From: Lingula anatina | Lineage: Eukaryota > Brachiopoda > Lingulata > Lingulida > Lingulidae | Direction: 5' to 3' | Length of the DNA: 24,485 nucleotides | Assembly (NCBI RefSeq): GCF_001039355.2 | Contig: NW_019775892.1 | Coordinates: 95,693 to 120,177, forward strand | Shown: one piece after another, positions 19,387 through 24,485 of the stretch | Numbering within the stretch: the first letter of the stretch is position 1 | Layout of the letters: every line of letters begins with the position of its first letter | Program-made: the position numbers and the translations under genes | Notes under the pieces: generated by a model | The model's input: only the letters and a program-made list of their open reading frames with translations | Database searches by the model: none | What the model was told of the DNA's origin: nothing

Positions 19387-19400
19387 AAAGAGAAGAAGAG
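19387..19400 (+). promoter_or_regulatory. Polypurine tract
   Basis: AAAGAGAAGAAGAG, 14 purines ending exactly one base before the 3' LTR starts. This is where plus-strand synthesis is primed in LTR elements. Confidence 0.8.
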
Positions 19401-19617
19401 TGTAGTGCCAACGGGTATGTTTATGTCTCGATCTGGAAAGGCAGATCACGTGACAGGACTGAAAGCGAGGCAGACAGACAGATTATATACCGGACTTCTA
19501 TATGAAGAGATGGGCTATTCAAGAAAGTAAGACAGTGACTTTTTGGATCAAGCTAAAGAGCTGTAAAGGTAAGAAACTATACTATTACCTTAAATAGAAT
19601 CCAAAGGGAATTCTATA
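19401..19617 (+). repeat. 3' LTR
   Basis: It begins TGTAGTGCCAACGGG and ends AATTCTATA, followed by the duplicated ATAG (19618-19621). About 95 percent identical to the 5' LTR by my hand comparison. Confidence 0.85.
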
Positions 19618-20666
19618 ATAGCAAAGAGTCAGCCTCTGGCACGCTACTCACGACTCCGAGACTGGGTGGATGTCAGTCGAGAAGACATCATGGCTGTCAC
19701 CGGATTACAGATTGCTATGGGCCTCAGCCAATACCCAAACATCTCAAAACACTGGAGCAGGCATGCACTGTTTGCAAATAACTTTTTTCCAAGCATCATG
19801 AGTAGGAATTACTTTCAGTTAGTAAGTGGACTACTTCATTTTGCCAAAAATGATTATCGTGTTGCAGGTGAGATCGGTTATGATCCTGTGTACAAAATAA
19901 AACCAATTATGATGCCCTCAATGCATCTTTTCCTGCATCTTATCAGGCTAAGCGTGAACTAAGTATTGATGAAAGTATGATGGGATTCAAAGGCAGGATA
20001 AGCTTTCGCCAGTTCATGCCAGCCAAAAGAACACGCTTTGGAATTAAGAACTGGGTGCTAAATGAGTCGTGTACTGGATACAAAATGCGTATCCTACCCT
20101 ATGCTGGTAAAGAAGAAGAAAGGAATGAACCACTTGCAACTTATGTTGTATTAAAACTGCTTGAGGATTATAAGGACACAGGGCATCATATTTACATGGA
20201 TAACTTTTATTCCTCTCCAGAACTGTTCACACGCCTGGAATCTGATGGAATTGGTGCTTGTGGAACAGTGCGGGCACAGAAAGGAATGCCTGAAGCATTC
20301 AAATCAAACAAAATTAAATCTGGACAAGATCCTGTTTTTATCGAAAAGGCAATTTAGTTGCAACACAGTTTTATGATAAGAAGCAAGTACAAGGATTGTC
20401 ATCAATCCATAGAGCAGCTTGTATTGAAAAGTGATGCTCCCGGGAAAGCAGCAGAGCGTATTCTTAAGAAACCATGTTTGATTGATGATTACAACCAGCA
20501 TATGGGTGGTACTGATCGTATGGATCAGTTGTGCAGTTATTATGAGTTTCCTCATCGCACTCCAAAATGGTATATATGAATGTTTACCATCACCTTCGGG
20601 AAATTGCATTGGTATATTCAAAAATTATTTATGATGCTGTTAACAATCCCCCTATGGACACTGTGA
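19618..20666 (+). pseudogene. piggyBac 2 transposase, central catalytic block
   Basis: The domain resumes with SRLRDWVDVSREDIMAVTG, ISKHWSRHALF and MSRNYFQLVSGLLHFAKN. All three catalytic Asp residues are present: SIDESMMGFKGR (19968), IYMDNFYSS (20199) and MGGTDRMDQL (20514). Frameshifts lie near 19910, 20345, 20430 and 20575, with a TAG at 20355, so the gene is decayed although its catalytic residues remain. The last readable part is HLREIALVYSKIIYDAVNN up to about MDTV, where it meets a 65-bp repeat and the Rep-bearing insertion. Confidence 0.85.
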
Positions 20667-20731
20667 AATTCCTGGAATTTCCTGGAGCTGGCCTCTTTAT
20701 CATCTGGATTCTTAACTAAGATGCTACAATG
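20667..20731 (+). repeat. 65-bp exact repeat, copy 2, at the Rep insertion breakpoint
   Basis: Identical to 18825-18889. It begins where the piggyBac frame ends and lies at the left border of the Rep-bearing insertion. Confidence 0.95.
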
Positions 20732-20779
20732 GCTGCCACAAGCCACGTCCGAAGTCCTAGTCTTTTACGTCCGTTTTTT

Positions 20780-20809
20780 GACCGTCTTTTTTCCTCCATC
20801 GAGACGGTC
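20780..20809. repeat. Short stem-loop (8-bp stem)
   Basis: GACCGTCT (20780-20787) is exactly complementary to AGACGGTC (20802-20809), with a 14-base loop. It lies within the Rep-bearing insertion, 500 bases before the Rep ATG. Confidence 0.6.
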
Positions 20810-20844
20810 TGATACGATAGTTCTTCATACACGGTGGGTTAATC

Positions 20845-20915
20845 CACTGGCACGCACTGGCATTTTTATTGTAACAGTTACCATGGAAATGCCAGTGCCA
20901 GTGCCAGTGCCAGTG
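20845..20915. repeat. Inverted repeat with GCCAGT iterations
   Basis: CACTGGCACGCACTGGCATTT (20845-20865) pairs with AAATGCCAGTGC and GTGCCAGTG within 20887-20909, with two bases bulged and a 21-base loop. The right arm continues as GCCAGT units in tandem to 20915. It could form a strong hairpin upstream of the Rep gene. Confidence 0.75.
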
Positions 20916-21016
20916 AAATTTTTTTTTCTCCTTCTACTCTAACCCTATGCCTAAGCGGAAGTTTTTTGGGGCGCGCGGACCTGAAAGAAACCATCCTAAT
21001 CCTAACCCCAAGTTGG

Positions 21017-21179
21017 CCCTGAACATGTATAACCAATGTTGGGGCCCTGAACATGTATAACCAATGTTGGGGCCCTGAACATGTATAACCATTGTTGGGC
21101 CCTGAACATGTATAACTAATGTTGGGCCCTGAACATGTATAACCAATATTGGGGCCCTGAACATGTATAACTAATATTA
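21017..21179 (+). repeat. Six direct repeats of 27-28 bp upstream of Rep
   Basis: The unit is CCCTGAACATGTATAACCAA followed by TGTTGGGG, repeated six times, the last cut short. Each unit holds the palindrome ACATGT. Differences are few, so the array is young or kept uniform. Its place 130 bases before a replication-initiator gene recalls the iterons that Rep proteins bind. That role is inference. Confidence 0.9.
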
Positions 21180-21180
21180 C
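21172..21180 (+). promoter_or_regulatory. TAATATTAC nonamer, candidate nick site
   Basis: TAATATTAC is the nonanucleotide nicked by Rep in geminiviruses, and other CRESS-DNA viruses use close variants. Here it ends the sixth direct repeat, 130 bases before the Rep ATG. It is not at the tip of a tight stem; GTATAAC before it and GTTATAC (21203-21209) could form a 7-bp stem with a 29-base loop. Chance occurrence cannot be excluded. Confidence 0.35.
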
Positions 21181-21309
21181 GTCCCTCGAGATAACGTTAC
21201 GTTATACGCGCTCATGCCTATGACATGCTTACGTAAGCTTAGCGTTCATCACTTCCACTCAATACAACCTTACTGATAAGACGTGTTTTTTGGAGCTCTC
21301 GGATTCAAG

Positions 21310-22989
21310 ATGGCGGACGGCGGTCCACCTCCTCCTTATGCACAATGTAGGCCGCAAAGGAAGGCGTATTGGTGTTTTACTACGCAGCAAACCAATACAG
21401 TTGCTTTTCCAGTGACGGATCATTACGGCGCAGGACCTTTTCATTGGAATAACATTCCTTACAAGATCATTATCGGACCCGTGGAGCAGCCGGATCAATA
21501 TGAAAATGTCGCTCATCGTCACGGCGTGATTAGAGTGTTGCAACAAGGGGTTATTACGGCTCGGCAGGCGAACCCCATTCTTTTGAAGCATGGATTAGCA
21601 ACGGCAATGGAGGATGAGATTTATCTTCAACCTCTGAAGGGCACTTTTGCTGGATACGTCGAGTATTGTTTTAAATCACAAGCGGGAAGGCAAAGGAGGC
21701 ACGTCGCTCAAGGAGGAGGCGATGCGGAGGATATTGAATCTCAGGAGGATGTTGCGACAATGCCGGCTGTCGGTACGGATAAGGATATCATGATCAAGAC
21801 GGCCATTGACGATATCAGGCGGTCAGGTGAGGTTGTAGATTTCACTAGTTTGCGTGCTCAGATTATTAGTTCTCACGGTGTCCATGCTTGGACAAAAGTG
21901 ATTAAGATAGCGGAGGAATATTTGGCACATATGGCTTCCTCCGATAGTCGTAGAGTCATAGATGTACCTTACGATGACGATGCTAATGTAGCTCAGTATT
22001 TGAAAGCATTCGATACATTTGAAAATGCCATTAGAGATAATATCATGACTAATGGTTTGGATACATGTCACACTTCTTTTAACGATTCATCGCGAGACGA
22101 TCAAGTTAGAGCTATCATGTGCATTTCGCTTTTGCCTAATCTTTTCGAAAGAATAGAAATGGATAACATACCAGCTTTGTATTTATGGGGCATACCCCAC
22201 AGTGGCAAATCGTACATGTTCAATAAGAGCAGTTATTATCGTAGAGTGCCCACCGATGCAGACGGTGTTGGCAGATTTAGATTGTATCAAGCATCCGCTT
22301 TATTGTGCGAAGATATTTCTGCAGAATTTATCAATCATACCAAAAATATGTCAGTGTTGAGAGATGTGTCTTTGGGTGGCAAGGCCATCGTTAAAGTTCA
22401 AGGTGGCACCGCAGAAATAGTAGCTTGGATTGTTATTACGTCCAATGAAAAACCTGTGTTTTTAGCACCTTATTCTGGTGATGATTCAGATGACGATGCC
22501 AAACTTAGTTTTAAACGAAGTTGTAATGCATGGCGGAGAAGGTTTCTCACTGTTCAATTTACGAAAGCCGCCGATGCACTAGATATCGTTGTCAATTTTA
22601 GAAGGGAGAAATTGAAAAGTGTTATGGCTTCCAAATTTAGAGAGAATTTCGATAAGATTCAATGTCAAAGTATTGAGAAGTTGTTAAGTGTTTACAATGA
22701 CAATTTAGCTGAGTATTTGCCTGACTCGCCTGATAGGATCGATGAGGACGACGCCAACAGCGACACGGTCATGTCCGTCATCTCCGTTCATTCATCCTCT
22801 TCAAGTCCTTCTCCATTGGGAGAAATTATTGTAGGATTAGTAGCAGGATATATGCAAAATAAAACTGTGCGACAACAAGCCAATACTTTTGATGAGTTTC
22901 GTTTATCTGGAAGACACTTCTTGGAGTCAACTGACAAGTCGCGATTAGATTGTGTTGTGTGCTCAGATCGTAAACGAAAACGTCATTAG
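21310..22989 (+). CDS. HUH-SF3 replication initiator (Rep) fused to piggyBac C-terminal domain
   Basis: The ATG at 21310 (CAAGATGGCGG, strong context) opens 559 unbroken codons. Residues 1-122 form a HUH-type nicking domain: WCFTT (motif I), IIGPVE with a candidate metal Glu at 59, HRHGVI (H69/H71, with Arg where a hydrophobic residue is usual) and GYVEYCFK with candidate catalytic Tyr 116 or 119. Residues about 285-415 form a superfamily-3 helicase: GIPHSGKS (Walker A, 294-301), ALLCED (Walker B), a GGKAIVKV motif B' and VITSNEKP (motif C). Such proteins start rolling-circle or rolling-hairpin replication of small DNA viruses. After an acidic, Ser-rich tail, residues about 503-559 (LGEIIVGLVAGYM, FRLSGRHF, CVVC) belong to piggyBac. 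An endogenous virus-like or element-borne Rep is likely; CRESS versus parvovirus-like origin is undecided. Confidence 0.8.
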   Translation: MADGGPPPPYAQCRPQRKAYWCFTTQQTNTVAFPVTDHYGAGPFHWNNIPYKIIIGPVEQPDQYENVAHRHGVIRVLQQGVITARQANPILLKHGLATAMEDEIYLQPLKGTFAGYVEYCFKSQAGRQRRHVAQGGGDAEDIESQEDVATMPAVGTDKDIMIKTAIDDIRRSGEVVDFTSLRAQIISSHGVHAWTKVIKIAEEYLAHMASSDSRRVIDVPYDDDANVAQYLKAFDTFENAIRDNIMTNGLDTCHTSFNDSSRDDQVRAIMCISLLPNLFERIEMDNIPALYLWGIPHSGKSYMFNKSSYYRRVPTDADGVGRFRLYQASALLCEDISAEFINHTKNMSVLRDVSLGGKAIVKVQGGTAEIVAWIVITSNEKPVFLAPYSGDDSDDDAKLSFKRSCNAWRRRFLTVQFTKAADALDIVVNFRREKLKSVMASKFRENFDKIQCQSIEKLLSVYNDNLAEYLPDSPDRIDEDDANSDTVMSVISVHSSSSSPSPLGEIIVGLVAGYMQNKTVRQQANTFDEFRLSGRHFLESTDKSRLDCVVCSDRKRKRH

Positions 22990-23092
22990 TGCACTTTTTG
23001 CTGCAAGCAGTGTAAACTACCCATGCATCCTAGCTACAGGGTGCTTTGAACGATACCACACCCTCAAGGACTATAAACTGGCACTTGACTAA
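22816..23092 (+). pseudogene. piggyBac 2 transposase, C-terminal block with zinc finger
   Basis: The first part, to 22986, is translated as the end of the Rep ORF: LGEIIVGLVAGYM, DEFRLSGRHF and CVVCSDRKRK. After the TAG (22987-22989) the same frame continues CTFCCKQCKLPMHP, and a frameshift near 23040 leads to CFERYHTLKDYKL and a TAA at 23090. This is the cysteine-rich cross-brace finger at the end of piggyBac transposases, which binds the element's ends. It completes the protein begun at 16636 and shows that the Rep segment sits inside the transposase gene. Confidence 0.85.
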
Positions 23093-23757
23093 ATAATTGC
23101 CTATTATTGTAGTCTGTCCTCAATGAATCCAAGTTTTACTCACCAGTTAACAGTTATACACTGATGATTATACCACACGCTGTGGACATGTTTTATTGGA
23201 TATGCATGCATATGCATATATATTTCATTATATCCTTTCTCATGTGTAACTAATCCAGTGAAAAAGATCATGTTGAAACATATATGTTTACTGAAATACT
23301 TCTTGATATTCTTAATTTCAAGTAACAAAGCAATATGGTACAGTATTTCACACGGACTTGTTACCTGAAGAGCTGTTCTTATTGTCTTATTATAAATGAT
23401 GTCTTCATTAAATTGGAACTTAAATCATCTATTACTGTTTTTAAAGTGTTACTTGTTATTCATGAACATAAAAAGCATGAAAATGTTGTTCAGTTGTTTT
23501 GATTTATGTTGGTTAACTTCTAAATGAAGAGCAAGACTTATGTAGATTGCAAAGTAGGATATAATTTTTGGTCACTGAAATACATAATAAGTCATTTATC
23601 TGTATTGTTTGTATTTTATTTGGAAGTTTAAACATCCTTTTCCTTAATTCTTTGTTAAAAATAGCATTAATTTAAATTATTTTGCCTAAAAAAAACAAAC
23701 AAAATAAGGTAGGTCTGTAGTTTACAATTTCGCCACCAGTTGGCTCTTTTTAATGAC
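23093..23757. other. 3' flank of piggyBac 2, no gene
   Basis: AT-rich sequence after the transposase stop. A near-palindromic ATATGCATGCATATGCATAT lies at about 23199-23218. No coding region is recognised. It ends at the candidate right terminus of the element. Confidence 0.5.
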
Positions 23758-23805
23758 TGGCAATGGGGGTTATCTAGGTTACTTGAGGCTCTGTGTATGA
23801 GAGGG

Positions 23806-24449
23806 TTAAGAGGCAGCAACTGCCGGGGGAACCCGTCCAAAGTTACATTGCATCCATGAGGCATGACGCCAAACTAGCACAACTCTATGAAAAAATCACG
23901 TTAACAGCAATTGTGAACGGTCTATTGCCACAGATCCGTCCCTTTGTTGTACAACAGGAGCCACGTGACCTAGACCAACTGATGTCACAGGCAAGGCTGG
24001 CTGAGAATGCGGTACAGCCCTCCAGCATAAAGCAGAACATGGACCTCATGGAGGTGACAGCTAAAAAAGATGCTGTCGGCGCACAGATGAGCCAGGTAAT
24101 CAACGCCACTCGCCCTGCAGAGGTGCACATCAAGGGGACGTCCCGAAGAGAGATGCAGGCTCCTATGCAACTGAGAAGACAGCAAACGGGTGCATTCTAT
24201 TGTGAGCGCAACCGCTACATTGGAGATGGGAGGAGAGGCGATTTTCAAGACAGCATGCACCGTGAAAACAAACGATATGGTCCACGATCAGGCCAAAGTT
24301 CAGAAGAACAGGGGTTTCCAATGTGCTTGAGTTGCGGTAAGTTCACTCATCTTCAAAGAAATTGCTATGCTAGAAATTTGAAATGCTTCGTGTGCAACCG
24401 AGTTAGGCATATTTCTCAAATTTGTTATTACGCACGTACCAATAAATGA
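23806..24449 (+). pseudogene. Second Gypsy-type gag, 5'-truncated, two CCHC knuckles
   Basis: The open frame runs from 23787 to a TGA at 24447 and becomes gag-like from KRQQLPGEPVQSYIASM. IVNGLLPQIRPFVVQQEP and a SQARLAENA helix follow, the usual Gypsy gag order. Near the end are two zinc knuckles of the C-x2-C-x4-H-x4-C form: CLSCGKFTHLQRNC and CFVCNRVRHISQIC. These bind the element's RNA in the particle. The N-terminal capsid half is absent: the sequence upstream belongs to piggyBac 2, and the left flank of that element (before 16355) does not show the missing part. It differs from the gag at 11604, which lacks knuckles, so it comes from another family. Confidence 0.75.
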
Positions 24450-24485
24450 CTAGGCTATAAGAAAAATGAAAAAAAAAAAAAAAAA
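24441..24485 (+). other. AATAAA signal and A-tail at the contig end
   Basis: AATAAA (24441-24446) overlaps the gag stop (AATAAATGA), and 22 bases later an A-run begins at 24469 and lasts to the last base. This is the spacing of a poly(A) signal to a poly(A) tail. It could mark a copied mRNA end, or simply a low-complexity contig end. Confidence 0.5.

Larger units (their letters stand above)
16979..19617 (+). mobile_element. LTR element carrying a zinc-finger/TatD nuclease instead of gag-pol
   Basis: Direct repeats of 216 and 217 bp bound the element. The flanks carry the 4-bp duplication ATAG (16975-16978 and 19618-19621). A TTGGCGACAAGGATGAGA primer-site candidate directly follows the left LTR, and a purine tract AAAGAGAAGAAGAG ends exactly at the right LTR. 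These are the four structural marks of a retrotransposed LTR element. The 2.2-kb interior shows no gag, protease, reverse transcriptase or integrase; it has a zinc-finger-like ORF and a TatD nuclease on the same strand. It is thus non-autonomous and needs enzymes supplied by another element. It lies inside the piggyBac 2 transposase gene. Confidence 0.85.
16359..23805 (+). mobile_element. piggyBac element 2, interrupted by two nested insertions
   Basis: The left end is TTAA (16355-16358) followed by CCCTCTGGTTGCCAAAGG, the expected CCC start of a piggyBac terminal repeat. The transposase lies in three blocks on the plus strand (16636-16978, 19618-20666, 22816-23092), separated by an LTR element and a Rep-bearing segment. 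Two right ends are possible. One is AGAGGG with TTAA at 23806-23809, sharing only CCCTCT with the left end. The other is TGGCAATGGGGG (23758-23769), which matches the TTGCCA core better but is followed by TTAT. The limits given use the first. Without the insertions the element would be about 2.7 kb, normal for piggyBac. Confidence 0.7.

Noticed and set aside
20990-21010. CCTAATCCTAACCCC, telomere-like
   Set aside because: Only two or three imperfect units, too short for a telomeric array.
21283-21309. Upstream extension of the Rep ORF by nine codons
   Set aside because: It would start at GTG; the ATG at 21310 has a strong context and precedes the domain.
1-24485. CRISPR array or bacterial operon
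   Set aside because: The direct repeats at 8557 and 21017 have no unique spacers, and the window is eukaryotic in all other features.

Overview
The window is eukaryotic, AT-rich and poor in genes. It reads as repeat-laden genomic DNA from an invertebrate, most likely a mollusc. The evidence is an exon with a GT splice donor, a single-exon GT10 fucosyltransferase of the type multiplied in molluscs, piggyBac, Tc1-like, LINE and chromodomain-Gypsy remnants, a MITE, a minisatellite and many microsatellites. The lineage is inferred from this content, not proven. The window starts in a G-run, ends in an A-run and has one N (3229), so it may be a whole contig.

Left part (1-8900): host-like sequence. 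It holds the first coding exon of an organic-anion transporter (SLCO/OATP, 1430-1664), a decayed Tc1/mariner transposase (about 2220-3075), an inverted repeat with a hammerhead-like core (3429-3529) and an intact minus-strand alpha-1,3-fucosyltransferase (3671-4786). After that come about 3.7 kb without genes, with a tRNA-like SINE head, two copies of a G-run/C-run repeat and simple repeats.

Middle part (8550-16350): a 7-unit minisatellite, a 317-bp palindromic MITE, a decayed piggyBac transposase, a broken reading frame with SUMO-interaction-like motifs, and a decayed Gypsy-type LTR element. In that element gag is fused in frame to the end of integrase, followed by a chromodomain-like tail and an env-like remnant. 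A LINE ORF1-like gene with one frameshift follows.

Right part (16355-23805): a second piggyBac element carries two later insertions. The first, 16979-19617, has two direct 216/217-bp LTRs, a 4-bp target duplication (ATAG), a primer-binding site and a polypurine tract. Instead of gag-pol it carries a zinc-finger segment plus a TatD-type metal-dependent nuclease. The second insertion (about 20667-22815) carries an intact gene for a replication initiator (HUH endonuclease plus superfamily-3 helicase) like those of small single-stranded DNA viruses. This gene now reads straight into the piggyBac C-terminal domain, giving a chimeric ORF. Upstream of it are six 27-28-bp direct repeats, a stem-loop and a TAATATTAC nonamer, which looks like a replication origin. 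The window ends in a second Gypsy gag with two CCHC knuckles and an A-tail.

The genes do not form a pathway. The structure is a record of nested insertions. The two strongest leads are the LTR element with a TatD nuclease as cargo and the Rep-piggyBac chimera.
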